From an uncultured Lachnospiraceae bacterium (lineage in GTDB: Bacteria; Bacillota; Clostridia; Lachnospirales; Lachnospiraceae), in NCBI GenBank assembly GCA_945868435.1, contig CAMBLG010000002.1, positions 1 through 64,000 on the forward strand: a DNA stretch of 64,000 bases. Reading direction: 5' to 3'. Below, in pieces: positions 33,612-43,592 of the stretch; position 1 is the first letter of the stretch, and every line of letters starts with the position of its first letter. The notes under the pieces are model-generated. The model had not been told where the DNA came from. It did not search any database and worked only from the letters and a program-made list of their open reading frames with translations. The position numbers and the translations under genes were made by a program.

Positions 33612-34805
33612 TCATGTCCGGTATCTCTTATACAATCGTTCAAAAGCCGCAAAAGAGCGCTTTATCATATCCTCATCCACGCAGTAGGAAATGCGCGCAT
33701 ACCCCGGACAGCCAAATCCGGTTGCAGATACAATGAGCAGGTCCTCTTCTTTTGCCCTCTCGCAAAAGGCATCGGAATCCTCTTCCAACGTTTTGACAAA
33801 CAGATAGAACGCTCCCTGGGGCTTGAAGCACTCGTATCCAATCTTCGTCAGTCCCTCATACAGCAGGTCACGGTTCTTCTTATACAGCTCTATGTCCCCG
33901 GTCTGACCCATGCATTTCACAAGGACCTTCTGGAACATGCTTGGCGCACACACATAGCCCAACGCCCGTCCGGCTCCGGCGATGGCGGCATACACGATAC
34001 GGCTTTCCGTCACTTCCTTCGGAACAAGCACATAACCGATACGCTCTCCCGGCAGGGACAGGGATTTGCTGTAGGAATAGCAAACCAGCGTATTGTCATA
34101 ATATTTGGTGACAAACGGCACCTCCACGCCATCGTAAGCAATCTCGCGGTACGGCTCATCTGCCAGAATAAAGATCTCCGTTCCGTATTCGTTTGCCTTT
34201 TTCCGCAGAAGGAAAGCAAGCTTCTCAATTGTCTCCTCAGAATATACGGCTCCAGAAGGATTGTTTGGCGAATTGATAATAACTCCCTTGGTATGGGGCG
34301 TAATCCGCTCGGTGAGCGCCGCAAAATCGATCTGAAACGCCTTCGTGTCTGCCGGAACTACCACCAGCTTTGCGCCTGCCGCCTCAACAAACACCCGATA
34401 TTCCGGGAAAAACGGCGCGATGGTGATAAATTCATCCTCCCGGCTTGTGGTCAATGCACGGAAGCACAGGGACAGGGATGCTGCAGCTCCCATCGTCATG
34501 TAGAAATCGTCCGCCGTAAAATGCGTTCCGTGAGTCTGATTCAGATAATCCGCAATGGCCTGCCTGGTGGCAAGGTCTCCCTGAGCCGATGTATACCCAT
34601 GCAGGCTGATGCTGTCCAAAGTCTGTGTCAGTTCCCGAATGGTTTCGTTCACACAGTCCGGAGCTGGAACCGTCGGGTTCCCCAAAGAAAAATCATAGAC
34701 ATTCTCTACGCCGACCACCTCGGCACGCTTTTTGCCATATTCAAACAACTCACGGATTGCCGAGCGCTGACTGCCCAGCCGATACATATCTTCTGCTGCG
34801 ATCAT
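33612..34805 (-). CDS. Class I/II aminotransferase
   Basis: 397 residues from the ATG at 34805 (GGGAGGAACAATC). PLP enzyme of the AspC fold-type I family: DFSLGNPTVPAP, YTSAQGD, the NSPNNPSG motif, Asp in LADEPYRE and the PLP lysine in YSYSKSLSLPGERIGYV. It probably transfers amino groups between an amino acid and 2-oxoglutarate; substrate not predictable. Start and the upstream regulator's stop overlap by 4 bases (ATGA), so they are coupled. Confidence 0.9.
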   Translation of the reverse strand: MIAAEDMYRLGSQRSAIRELFEYGKKRAEVVGVENVYDFSLGNPTVPAPDCVNETIRELTQTLDSISLHGYTSAQGDLATRQAIADYLNQTHGTHFTADDFYMTMGAAASLSLCFRALTTSREDEFITIAPFFPEYRVFVEAAGAKLVVVPADTKAFQIDFAALTERITPHTKGVIINSPNNPSGAVYSEETIEKLAFLLRKKANEYGTEIFILADEPYREIAYDGVEVPFVTKYYDNTLVCYSYSKSLSLPGERIGYVLVPKEVTESRIVYAAIAGAGRALGYVCAPSMFQKVLVKCMGQTGDIELYKKNRDLLYEGLTKIGYECFKPQGAFYLFVKTLEEDSDAFCERAKEEDLLIVSATGFGCPGYARISYCVDEDMIKRSFAAFERLYKRYRT

Positions 34806-35320
34806 GATTGTTCCTCCCTCCGGCACTGCTCCAACAGTTCCTCGTTAATATTATTTTCTGCTGCAGTCTTCTCCACCCACAAATGCAGGGTATCCACCGC
34901 CAGCGACACCTGATCGAGGTGTCTTTGGATCATGGCAAAATCCGGAAGTTCATCATCGGATATCACGCCATCTCTGGAGATCTCAATTAGGCGGTTGGTA
35001 AGCGGATACATGGCATTGAGACTGGCCACAGTCTCCAATATGATATTCGGAAGCTCCGTGACCTCCACCGCCGGCACATACTTTTTCCCGATCGGGCACT
35101 GATGTGAACAGTAATAGTTGCAAAGCTCCGGTGCATGATACACCTCAGACATACGGATCACATCGTCCGGCTCCGGCAGCGTGCGCTCATTCTCAATGCG
35201 CTCAATGCGGTCGGAGGACACCACGTCTAACAGTTCTGCCGCCTGCTCCCGCGTAAGTTCTTCTTTCTCACGGTACTGCTGATATATTGTCTTATTCTCT
35301 TTCACGGATTTTCTTCCCAT
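34802..35320 (-). CDS. Xre-type helix-turn-helix protein
   Basis: 172 residues. N-terminal HTH (about 10-60): IYQQYREKEELTREQAAELL and SSDRIERIENERTLPEPDDV. A Cys-containing segment CNYYCSHQCPIGKKYVP (about 85-105) could bind metal. The C-terminus is helical. It is coupled to the aminotransferase and may regulate it. The combination of an HTH with a short CxxxCxxxC stretch recurs in Clostridia, but I know no characterised member. Confidence 0.75.
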   Translation of the reverse strand: MGRKSVKENKTIYQQYREKEELTREQAAELLDVVSSDRIERIENERTLPEPDDVIRMSEVYHAPELCNYYCSHQCPIGKKYVPAVEVTELPNIILETVASLNAMYPLTNRLIEISRDGVISDDELPDFAMIQRHLDQVSLAVDTLHLWVEKTAAENNINEELLEQCRREEQS

Positions 35321-35398
35321 ACGTTCCCCCTTTCAAGCCATTCCATAACTATATAAAAGTATAGCACAAAAGAAAAGCCGCGCAAGGGCGTTTCTTCT

Positions 35399-37700
35399 CT
35401 ACTTTCCTGCCCGCTGGAGCTCTTCCTTCAAATTCTCCGCCGTCATGCGAAGCGCCCCCTGACTCATGACAGTAAGCTGTTCCAACCCATCGTTGGTTGC
35501 GACCGCAATCCGGTACTTTCCCTTCTCGTCGTGAACCAGCCGTTCAATGTACGCATCTGCCGTCTCATCTGTGCGGGTGTACACCACTTCGATACCCACC
35601 TCGCGCTCCCGGGAACCATTGATCTCCGGTTTTACGCTGCCACCGGCACTTTTTCCTGATTTTTTGCGTTTACCATCGTAAAATTCCTTTTTCCCGGCAT
35701 TGCCCTTTACCTTGTAGGCATCGAACACCACCACAAGGCGACAGCGCTCATAGGCCTGATAGTTAAGAAGAATATCCTTAAGCCGGTCTCGTGCCGAGTC
35801 GATATTCACCCGGGAAAGTTCCTGCAATTCCTTCCATGCAAAAATAATGTTATATCCATCCACCACCAAAAGCCTCTCTGTGGGTCCCTTTGCCGGATAG
35901 ATGGGATTTCCCTTCTTGTCCAGCTTCGTGACAGGCGCCTTTGGTTTTTCCTGTCGCTTCTGTCCCCATCTTCGCCGTTCCCGATCTTCCAGATCCTCCC
36001 GGCTCATACCAAACTCCCGAGCATACACATCCGCCAGCTCTTTGTCCAGTTCATAGGAACTCATTTTCGACACGGACTTCTCCCAGCTTCCCCGCCGCGA
36101 TACGCCCGCCAGCACATCCGCTTCGTCAGCACTATAATTCGCCCCGTCCGTCCGATACGCCCTGCCATCCGCCGCGTTTACATCCGTTCCCGGAACATAC
36201 ACCCGGGGCAGATGCATATAGGAATCCACCTCATCCCAGGGCACCACAAATCCTGCGCCGTGGGCGCAGAACACAGAGCCCGTCGGATTGGCCGTATCCG
36301 CTTCACTGTCGTAGCCCTTGGCGGCGATGACCTCCTCACTGTTATGGCACACATCGTAACCTGCAAGCTCCAGAGTCAAATGCCCCAGCCCCTTGGTGTA
36401 AGCGTGCACCTCACTCATATAATCCTGCATCGTTGCCACCGGAGCCGTACCTTTCATGAGCGCCCGATCTCCCCGTGCATCCGACAGATACTCCGGTGAA
36501 TCAAACACTGCGCTGCGCTGACGAAGATCTGTCATTGCCCGTCCCACCGCATCCTGCGGCACCTCCAGCAAAAAGGCATAGATCGGCTCCAACAGCACAC
36601 ATTCGGTGGACTTTAACCCCTGCCGGATGGCACGGTAGGTCGCCTGTCTGAAATCGCCACCCTCGGTGTGTTTCAGGTGCGCGCGTCCGGTAAGTATCGT
36701 CACCTTCACGTCTGTAAGGGGCGCGCCGATCAGCACGCCCGGATGCTCCCGCTCCTCCACATGGGTGGCAATGAGACGCTGCCAGTTCAAATCCAACACA
36801 TCCTCACTGCAGGCAGACTGCACCTGTATTCCACTCCCCGGTTCCCCCGGTCACCTTCAGGTAGGTGAGTCTTGCGCCCCTGGCATCCCGACCAATCTTG
36901 TACACCCGCGCAGCGAATTCCTTCGGGTATGACGGTACCAAGGTATAAGATTCCAGTCCTTCCAAAAGCGACTTTACACCGGAAAGCTTGAGGGCCGAGC
37001 CGTAAAAACACGGAAATACCTTGCGCTCTGCAATGGCAACCGCAATGTGCGCCCCATCGATATTTCCCGTCTCCATATATTCATTCAACAGCGCTTCATC
37101 ACAGACCGCCAGCTCCTCATACAAATTCTGCAGGTTAAGTTTTGCATCCCCGGGATTTTCCTCCTCTTTGCAGCCCGGCGCTTCCGCAAAGTCTACGCAG
37201 CCGTCCGAGAGTTCCCGCCTAAGCGCACTCTGCAGTTCTGCCCTGTCTGCACCCTCCAGATCCATTTTATTGACGAACAGAAAGGTGGGTACGTTGTAAT
37301 GCTTCAAAAGCCGCCACAGCGTGCGGGTGTGCCCCTGCACGCCATCCGTTCCGCTGATGACCAGAATTGCATAATCCAACACCGTAAGCGCCCGCTCCAT
37401 CTCTGCGGAAAAGTCCACATGGCCCGGCGTATCCACCAGAGTGAGGGCCAGTCCGCCTTCCAGTGTCATCCGCGCCTGCTTGGAAAAAATCGTGATTCCC
37501 CGGTCCCGCTCCTGCGTATCCGTATCCAGATGCGCATCCATATGGTCAACACGACCAAGAGACCGGATTGCTCCGGTCTCATACAGCATCGCCTCTGATA
37601 AAGTTGTCTTTCCAGCATCTACGTGCGCCAGCACGCCCACGCAGAGATACTTTCCCGCACTTGCACCGGACGCTGCTGTCACGTCTGTCGTGCCACTCAT
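35399..37700 (-). pseudogene. TetM-like translation GTPase with NYN domain, internally deleted
   Basis: 5' part (37700 to about 36845): GTPase domain with VGVLAHVDAGKTTL, DTPGHVDF and NKMDLEG. 3' part (about 36840-35399): the EF-G domain IV/V-like section (SACSEDVLDLNWQRL, HTEGGDFRQATYRA) followed by a YacP-like NYN domain (LLVVDGYNIIFAWKEL, ATNDGLEQL). Between RLTYLKVTGG and GEPGSGIQVQSAC about 200 residues of the usual sequence are missing, and the two parts are out of frame. A direct repeat CCCCGGT (36836-36842 and 36845-36851) marks the junction, the footprint of a microhomology deletion. Confidence 0.85.
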
Positions 37701-37790
37701 GTTGGTCGCTCCTCTCTTCGGAAATTTTTCCGGTCCGTTATGTGTATACTCCGTTTTATAGACATCTATTGATATAATTTATCCCGTAAT

Positions 37791-39074
37791 CTATACCGTT
37801 GTATTTACTCCATTGATTGTGGCGTGCTCATCTTCCTTCATGGGAATAACCAGACACTTCTGCCCATCTATAATCTGAGACTTGATCTGAGACGCCTTCT
37901 CCGGTTTTACCCGAAGCACCACATCGTAGGTCTTTGTCTCCGCAATGTAGTTATCGATCTCCTCCTGCTTCTCGATCAGCTGGGTTGTACGCTCCTTCAG
38001 CTCGTCCTCTTTCTTGTTCAGCTGCAAGGTCAGATCTCCGACCTGATCCTCCAGCGCCAGCTTCTCCACGCGGAGTTCATTCTGCAACAGAGCCTTGGAA
38101 TCAATCACATGCTCCGCCACCGGCGGCTTCTCCCCGAAAGCCTCATCCACAGACTTCTCGATCCGTGACGCCTTTTCCTCTGAAATATTACTGTCGGTAA
38201 GCAGCTTGCTCACCACATCCTTATCCAGGAGAAATACGTCCTCCTCATCGTGAGTCTCCTCGTACTCGTCAATCATCTCACTTAAGTTCTGCTGGATATC
38301 CAACAGCACTTCCTCCGTGTGCTCATCCTCCGCACCAAGCACGTTGCGAACAATAGAGTGAAAGGCCATCTTCTGCTCTGTGGCGGTGCGCTCCACCCCA
38401 CAGCCTAACCCGTTGGCCATAAACTCGGAGTGCGGTTCCTTCGTATTCTTCGTGTAAAAAAGCGTTGCGTGGATGTCCGTGCTCCGGTCATTGAAGGCAG
38501 GGAACAAAAATGCCGTGTCAACTGCTCCCACGATCCAGTCCCGAATTCTCGGTCCAATGCGATGCTCCTCCTCCAGATAGCCCAGCCCCGGTTTGGACAA
38601 ATCTACCGGACAGATGGCGCAGATCAGATACTCGTACACTTCCTCGGACTCATCCAGATTATTGTTATCACTGGTTCTCGTCATGACGTCATAAGCATCG
38701 TGAAACAACAGGATCAAATAGTTTCCGGCATGATCATAGGTGTCAATGACCAGATCATAATAAGTGTCCAAAAGCGCCTCATCCTGCAGCTTTGTCTCCC
38801 GAAGTGCCATGAGAATCTGCTGGCGTCCGCCAACCTCCTCCTCTTCCACCGGGAAATCCAGGTTCAGAAGATTGTTGCCCAGCGTACCGGACAATGCTTT
38901 ATTGGCAATCTCCAGATATTTATAAAACTCATCCTCGTCCAGATTCAAAAAGGTGTTTCCAATCTTGCACACCTTATTGTGATTTCCGTCCACATAACAG
39001 CCCACAACTCTTGTGAAGGTCGCAGACTCTTTCTTAAATCTTTTTTTAATTTCTAATATTTCCTTTTTATTCAT
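37791..39074 (-). CDS. DUF4317 family protein
   Basis: 427 residues, soluble and acidic. The opening EILEIKKRFKKESATFTRVV and CYVDGNHNKV are typical of DUF4317, a family widespread in Lachnospiraceae with unknown function. The C-terminal ~110 residues contain a coiled coil (about 330-385) and a short strand-rich end. It ends 90 bases before the start of the broken GTPase gene. No motif suggests an enzymatic activity. Confidence 0.85.
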   Translation of the reverse strand: MNKKEILEIKKRFKKESATFTRVVGCYVDGNHNKVCKIGNTFLNLDEDEFYKYLEIANKALSGTLGNNLLNLDFPVEEEEVGGRQQILMALRETKLQDEALLDTYYDLVIDTYDHAGNYLILLFHDAYDVMTRTSDNNNLDESEEVYEYLICAICPVDLSKPGLGYLEEEHRIGPRIRDWIVGAVDTAFLFPAFNDRSTDIHATLFYTKNTKEPHSEFMANGLGCGVERTATEQKMAFHSIVRNVLGAEDEHTEEVLLDIQQNLSEMIDEYEETHDEEDVFLLDKDVVSKLLTDSNISEEKASRIEKSVDEAFGEKPPVAEHVIDSKALLQNELRVEKLALEDQVGDLTLQLNKKEDELKERTTQLIEKQEEIDNYIAETKTYDVVLRVKPEKASQIKSQIIDGQKCLVIPMKEDEHATINGVNTTV

Positions 39075-39197
39075 GGCATCTCTTTATTCCTTACATCTAT
39101 TTCTGAATTCAACTGAATCCCATCTTACTTCTTTGCGTCTGTTTCCAAATTCCAACGGATTCCAATGGATCCCAACTTAATTCCTGTTGTGCCTGCC

Positions 39198-39749
39198 TTA
39201 GCCCGTCTGCATCTGTGCGGAAAGCTTATGGAACAACGCAAGGAACTCCTCCTCCACATCCTTCATAGGCTGCACACTGTAATCCGGATCACTTACCATC
39301 ACCGGTTCTACCGGGAACAGCTTCTCGTCCATAAAATGCATAAATTCATAGTAGAGGCATGCATCATCAATGTTTTTGACCAGCTCCGCCTCTTCTCCCT
39401 CCGGCACGTAATCCAGGAATTTGTGGTAGATCATGTTCTGAAGCTGCTCTTCAATCTGTATGTACATGGTCATATTCTTCTTCACCGGCCGGGTAATATC
39501 CGCAAGATATGCTTCGCTGGCATCATGCAGAAGACAAGCCATAGCTACCTGCGGCACATAATTTCTGGCCAGTGCCTCTTTGCAGCACTGAATACTGTGC
39601 TGTCCGACCGAGAAAAATTCCGGAAAATGCCCATTGGCTCTGGTCATCATGGACAGGGCGTGGGCAATATCTTCCATCCGAATCTTGTCCGCCTCCGGTT
39701 CAAATGTGTTGAACTGCACTTTCGTATACGTTGTCAAACAATCCTTCAT
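39198..39749 (-). CDS. HD-domain phosphohydrolase (YfbR-like)
   Basis: 183 residues. HD motif residues in VGQHSIQCC, LLHDASEAYLADI and a later Asp in VKNIDDACLYYEF. Members such as YfbR dephosphorylate deoxynucleoside monophosphates. The start has AGGAGAAGGAGAGG upstream and follows the alpha/beta hydrolase gene by 26 bases, so the group 41428-39198 (map, hydrolase, HD) is probably one operon. Confidence 0.8.
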   Translation of the reverse strand: MKDCLTTYTKVQFNTFEPEADKIRMEDIAHALSMMTRANGHFPEFFSVGQHSIQCCKEALARNYVPQVAMACLLHDASEAYLADITRPVKKNMTMYIQIEEQLQNMIYHKFLDYVPEGEEAELVKNIDDACLYYEFMHFMDEKLFPVEPVMVSDPDYSVQPMKDVEEEFLALFHKLSAQMQTG

Positions 39750-39775
39750 GTTCCTCTCCTTCTCCTACTGAAGCT

Positions 39776-40540
39776 TTACTGATCGTAGCACAAGGCATCC
39801 ACAACCGCCTCCTGCTGTTCCTTGGGGCTGATTCCAGCCACATGATCCCCCTTTTGTTGTCCGTAATAACCAAACCCGCTGTGATTCCCACCATCAATCA
39901 CATACTCCATCGCATTCTCCGGCAGATTGGCACGATTCTTCTCGTACTTTTCCCGGTTCAACACGCCATCCTCGCTACCATAGATGCTGAGAACCGTAAT
40001 CCCGCACTCCGACAAGTCCACCGTGCTATAAGCTGCGAGAAGCACCAGCTCCGACACACAGTCATTATGTTCCGCTGCATAATCCGCTGCCATAGCCCCT
40101 CCCAGGGAATGTCCCATGAGTGTCCACTGGCGGATATCCTCCCTTTCCTCTATCACAGGATCCGCCGCATTGGGTTTCAGCACAGCCAATCTCGCCGGCA
40201 TACGCATCAGATACACCTCATATCCACACTCTGCCAGTTCAGCCATCAATGGCGCATATGCGGTCTCCTCCACCTTACCTCCGGGATAGAAGATAATCCC
40301 CTTCTCATCTTCCTGTACTTCCGGTGTATCGGCAGACTGAAAAAGGTAATAGTCGTCGGTCTGAGTCACTGTCACATTCCCCGTTCCCCGCAAAGCTTCA
40401 TGCGCAGTCTCTGTAGCCTCATAGTAGTTGCCGATGTATCCCTTCACCGCGCATCCACAGGCCACCATCAGCACCACGATGACCATAATCCTTCGAATCG
40501 GTACCGTTTCTTTTGTCTGCTTCGGCTTTCTCTCTTTCAT
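39776..40540 (-). CDS. Membrane-anchored alpha/beta hydrolase
   Basis: 254 residues. N-terminal basic stretch and one membrane helix (about 16-34), then an alpha/beta-hydrolase domain with FYPGGKVE, nucleophile GHSLGGAMA, Asp in IYGSEDGV and His in DGGNHSGFGYYG. The GGNHSGFGYYG motif matches a family of surface-exposed esterase-like proteins in Firmicutes. Substrate unknown. It begins 12 bases after the methionine aminopeptidase gene ends. Confidence 0.82.
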   Translation of the reverse strand: MKERKPKQTKETVPIRRIMVIVVLMVACGCAVKGYIGNYYEATETAHEALRGTGNVTVTQTDDYYLFQSADTPEVQEDEKGIIFYPGGKVEETAYAPLMAELAECGYEVYLMRMPARLAVLKPNAADPVIEEREDIRQWTLMGHSLGGAMAADYAAEHNDCVSELVLLAAYSTVDLSECGITVLSIYGSEDGVLNREKYEKNRANLPENAMEYVIDGGNHSGFGYYGQQKGDHVAGISPKEQQEAVVDALCYDQ

Positions 40541-40552
40541 TGCTCGACACTC

Positions 40553-41428
40553 CTACCAGCACAGTACCTCATGTCCGTCCTCGGTGACGAGCACCATAAT
40601 CTCCCACTGTGCGGAAGGAAGGCCATCATCGGTATAGACTTCCCATTCATTCTCATCATCCGTATAGATTCCCACGCCCCCCATGTTCACCATAGGTTCA
40701 ATCGTAAAAATCATACCCGGGGCCATAACCATCTGCGTCCCACGTTTCGAATTATAACCTACCCATGGTTCTTCATGGAATTCCAGTCCTACACCGTGTC
40801 CGCCGATTTCCCGTACAACGGTATAGCCATTGGCATACGCGTGATCATGCACCGCCTGCCCCATATCGCCTAGAAACCCCCAGGGTTTTACTTCCTTCAG
40901 TCCAAGTTCCACACACTCCTTCGTCACCTGGACAAGGCGCTTTTTCTCCGGAGAGACCTCTCCGATACAGAACATCCGGGAAGAGTCGGAGAAATATCCA
41001 TTCAGGATGGTGGAACAATCCACGTTGATAATATCTCCCTCCTGTAAAACAACCTTCTCCGATGGGAACCCGTGACATACCTGATCATTTACCGAGGTGC
41101 ACACACTATATGGGTACCCCTCATAATTCAACGGTGCCGGAATTCCTCCCATGTCCGTAGTCATATCATAAACAATCTTGTCAATCTCTGCAGTATTCAT
41201 GCCTGCATGAATATTCTTCTCGATGTAGTCCAGCACCGCGATGTTGATCTTCGCGCTCTCCTTAATTCCGGCAATCTGTTCCGGTGTCTTAATGATCCCG
41301 TGGGAAGGAATCTTGTGTCCCTCCGCCGCCAAACGCATCAGCCTGTCGTCGAAAGCCGCATGACAAATCTTATACTTCTTTCCGCTGCCACACCAGCAGG
41401 GATCATTTCTACCAATCTTTACCGACAT
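40553..41428 (-). CDS. map: Methionine aminopeptidase with SEC-C zinc motif
   Basis: 291 residues. The N-terminus carries a SEC-C motif (RNDPCWCGSGKKYKICH, about 7-23), as in the longer MAPs of many anaerobes, which may help ribosome binding. The type I peptidase domain shows the metal ligands in NVDCSTILNGYFSDSSR (two Asp), GGHGVGLEFHE (His) and FTIEPM and SAQWEIMVLV (two Glu). It removes the initiator Met from new proteins. First gene of a small operon with the hydrolase and HD genes. Confidence 0.93.
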   Translation of the reverse strand: MSVKIGRNDPCWCGSGKKYKICHAAFDDRLMRLAAEGHKIPSHGIIKTPEQIAGIKESAKINIAVLDYIEKNIHAGMNTAEIDKIVYDMTTDMGGIPAPLNYEGYPYSVCTSVNDQVCHGFPSEKVVLQEGDIINVDCSTILNGYFSDSSRMFCIGEVSPEKKRLVQVTKECVELGLKEVKPWGFLGDMGQAVHDHAYANGYTVVREIGGHGVGLEFHEEPWVGYNSKRGTQMVMAPGMIFTIEPMVNMGGVGIYTDDENEWEVYTDDGLPSAQWEIMVLVTEDGHEVLCW

Positions 41429-41505
41429 TTCCCATTCTTCTTTCTATTTTTATGCTTTATTTCAATTAGTTAAATCTTTCTTTAACTTTCTTCTCATTCT
41501 TGCTT

Positions 41506-42219
41506 CTACGAGCCATCACCGGTTTTCTCGTGGGTCAGCGTCACATTTCCGAAATCTATCCTGCCCCAGACATCCTTGTTGATTGAATATGTCTGTTCCT
41601 TCAACAGGGTCTCATAAACCGCTTCCCCATAATTGCATTGCTCATACTCCACATCCTGAAGCTGCGCATAAATCGACTGATACTTTTGTGCCAGCGCCAT
41701 CCGATACATACAATCCCTGATATCCTCCGCCGCAACGCCAAGCCTCTTTGCCTTGCCGTCCGCCGTAAGGTCAGACCAAAAATCCTCGTATGCAAGCTGG
41801 CAGGAGGACTCTTCCTCACTGGTCAGACGAATCTTCTCCTCCATCGCCATCTGGTAGAACAGTTCATCATGAATCGCCATCTGAATAGCCGCATTCCGAG
41901 CCGCAACTCTTATATATATACCATCCACATGAACATTCCAGTACTCACTTGTGTCCTCAGGATTATACTCGCATGCCTGCTCCTCTACCAGCTCTTCCTC
42001 AAAGGCCACGTAGAAGGCCACATCCCGAAGTGTCAAATCCGTACCGTTCACAGTCGCTGCCACCTCATCTAACGCCTGGCTGTAAACAAGCTTCGTCCTT
42101 CGTTCTCCCGTGTCTTTTCCGTAGATCATCAAAACCACCAGAGTCACCAGCAAAATAAGTGTAATGATATATTTCTTCCGGCTCTGCCGAAATGCGTTCA
42201 GACTCTCCCACACCTTCAT
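41506..42219 (-). CDS. Membrane-anchored SurA-N-like protein
   Basis: 237 residues with one N-terminal membrane helix (about 17-35) and an external domain. VAATVNGTDLTLRDVAFYVA recalls the SurA/PrsA N-terminal segment that precedes parvulin domains, but no parvulin domain follows. A chaperone-like role at the cell surface is possible. It follows the NlpC/P60 gene by 12 bases in the same direction, suggesting a cell-envelope function. Confidence 0.6.
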   Translation of the reverse strand: MKVWESLNAFRQSRKKYIITLILLVTLVVLMIYGKDTGERRTKLVYSQALDEVAATVNGTDLTLRDVAFYVAFEEELVEEQACEYNPEDTSEYWNVHVDGIYIRVAARNAAIQMAIHDELFYQMAMEEKIRLTSEEESSCQLAYEDFWSDLTADGKAKRLGVAAEDIRDCMYRMALAQKYQSIYAQLQDVEYEQCNYGEAVYETLLKEQTYSINKDVWGRIDFGNVTLTHEKTGDGS

Positions 42220-42231
42220 AGGTTTCTCAGC

Positions 42232-43449
42232 TTACAGCAGCCGCCGGATTGCTGTAATAGTGTGACAGTTTACCGAACGATCGTCCGTGATTCCGGCCTT
42301 CGTCGACTGTGCCTCCACAATACAACCGTTGCCGATGTAGATGGCCACATGTCCCGGATATACTACAATATCACCGGCTTTGATATTCTCATAAGCCACC
42401 GGCTGCCCCACCGTCTTAAAGGACTGAGAATAACGCGGAGTACTGAATCCGAAATGCTGGTAAATCAAGTGCACAAAACCGGAACAGTCCACACCATTTG
42501 TCAAACTGTTCCCGCCCCATTTGTATGGATTGCCCACAAATTGACGCGCATACGCCACCAGTTCCTCTCCGGTGACATTTGAAGTAAATTCCGGGTCATA
42601 GCTTGGATCATTCAGGTAATCCGCGTCCCCAAGACCTCCGTTTCCGGTGCCTCCACCCTCATAGGTATCCTTATTCGCGGCGGCTGCTGCTGCCTCCTGC
42701 TCACGGATAATCCGTTCCTGCTCGTCAATGGTATTCTGAAATCCCTGCGCTGCCGCCTGCGCCTCCGCCAGCTGCTCCGCATACTGATCCTGCTTCTCCT
42801 GTAGCGCCGCAATCAAAACCTGAAGATCATCCTCCTGCCCCTCGTAATCATCCTGCAGTGCCATCAGTTGCTCCATCTCCTGCGCCAACTGTTCTGTCCA
42901 ATCCTCCACCATCTGAACAGCCAACTGGTAGGATTCCATCATATCCCGGTCAGACTGGTACAGATCGGACGCGTACTCGATCCGGTTCAGCATATCCCCC
43001 AAGCCGTCCGACTCAAAGATCGCCGTCCACAAGGAAGTGTCTGCACTGTTCTCGTACATATACTGGATACGGAGCTTCATAGATTCATACTGCTCCGCCT
43101 CCACACGTTTTGCCTCCACCAGCTCATCCGCAGCCTTCTCCACCTCGGCCTGCTTATCCACGATATCACTTTTCAGCTGATCCATTTTGGCAACCAGTGC
43201 CTTCATATCTGCCGCTGCCTGTCTTAAATCCGACGCTACGCCAGCCTGATTGTTCTCGATCTCGTCAATTTTCTCGTTGGTATCTGCCAGATCTTCCTTG
43301 GCCTGATCACGTATTTGCTCGGCAGTCGTCGCATACGCCGGGCGTACATATACCGCTCCTGCAGCCAAAGAGGCCGCCAATGCTCCAACCAGAAGAGCTG
43401 AGTACAATCTGGTATGTATCCGATTACTTTTGTGTCTATAAAAACGCAT
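42232..43449 (-). CDS. Secreted NlpC/P60 peptidoglycan hydrolase with coiled coil
   Basis: 405 residues from the ATG at 43449 (AGGAGG, AATTTT). Signal peptide (about 1-40, ending VRPAYAT), a long coiled coil (about 45-265; KIDEIENNQAGVASDLRQAA, and LAEAQAAAQGFQNTIDEQER), a Gly-rich linker, then an NlpC/P60 domain with Cys in GVDCSGFVHLIY, His in YPGHVAIYIGN and a polar third residue. It cleaves D-gamma-glutamyl-diaminopimelate links in stem peptides. The coiled coil resembles PcsB/CwlO-type hydrolases, which depend on FtsEX. Confidence 0.9.
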   Translation of the reverse strand: MRFYRHKSNRIHTRLYSALLVGALAASLAAGAVYVRPAYATTAEQIRDQAKEDLADTNEKIDEIENNQAGVASDLRQAAADMKALVAKMDQLKSDIVDKQAEVEKAADELVEAKRVEAEQYESMKLRIQYMYENSADTSLWTAIFESDGLGDMLNRIEYASDLYQSDRDMMESYQLAVQMVEDWTEQLAQEMEQLMALQDDYEGQEDDLQVLIAALQEKQDQYAEQLAEAQAAAQGFQNTIDEQERIIREQEAAAAAANKDTYEGGGTGNGGLGDADYLNDPSYDPEFTSNVTGEELVAYARQFVGNPYKWGGNSLTNGVDCSGFVHLIYQHFGFSTPRYSQSFKTVGQPVAYENIKAGDIVVYPGHVAIYIGNGCIVEAQSTKAGITDDRSVNCHTITAIRRLL

Positions 43450-43539
43450 AAAATTCCTCCTGCAAACCAATTCTGGTTCTATTTTACCATAAATCACACA
43501 TGATTTACATAGCTTTAGAGAAATTTTATCTTCCAAAAA

Positions 43540-43564
43540 ACCCCAGGCCATAGGGCCTGAGGCT
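43540..43564 (-). terminator. Terminator of the Asn-rich membrane protein gene
   Basis: Hairpin CCCCAGGCC/GGCCTGAGG (43541-43549 with 43554-43562) with minus-strand sequence ending in TTTTTTGG; 29 bases after the stop at 43593. Confidence 0.75.
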
Positions 43565-43592
43565 TTCTATTCTTGTATTCGAAAGAAAACGC

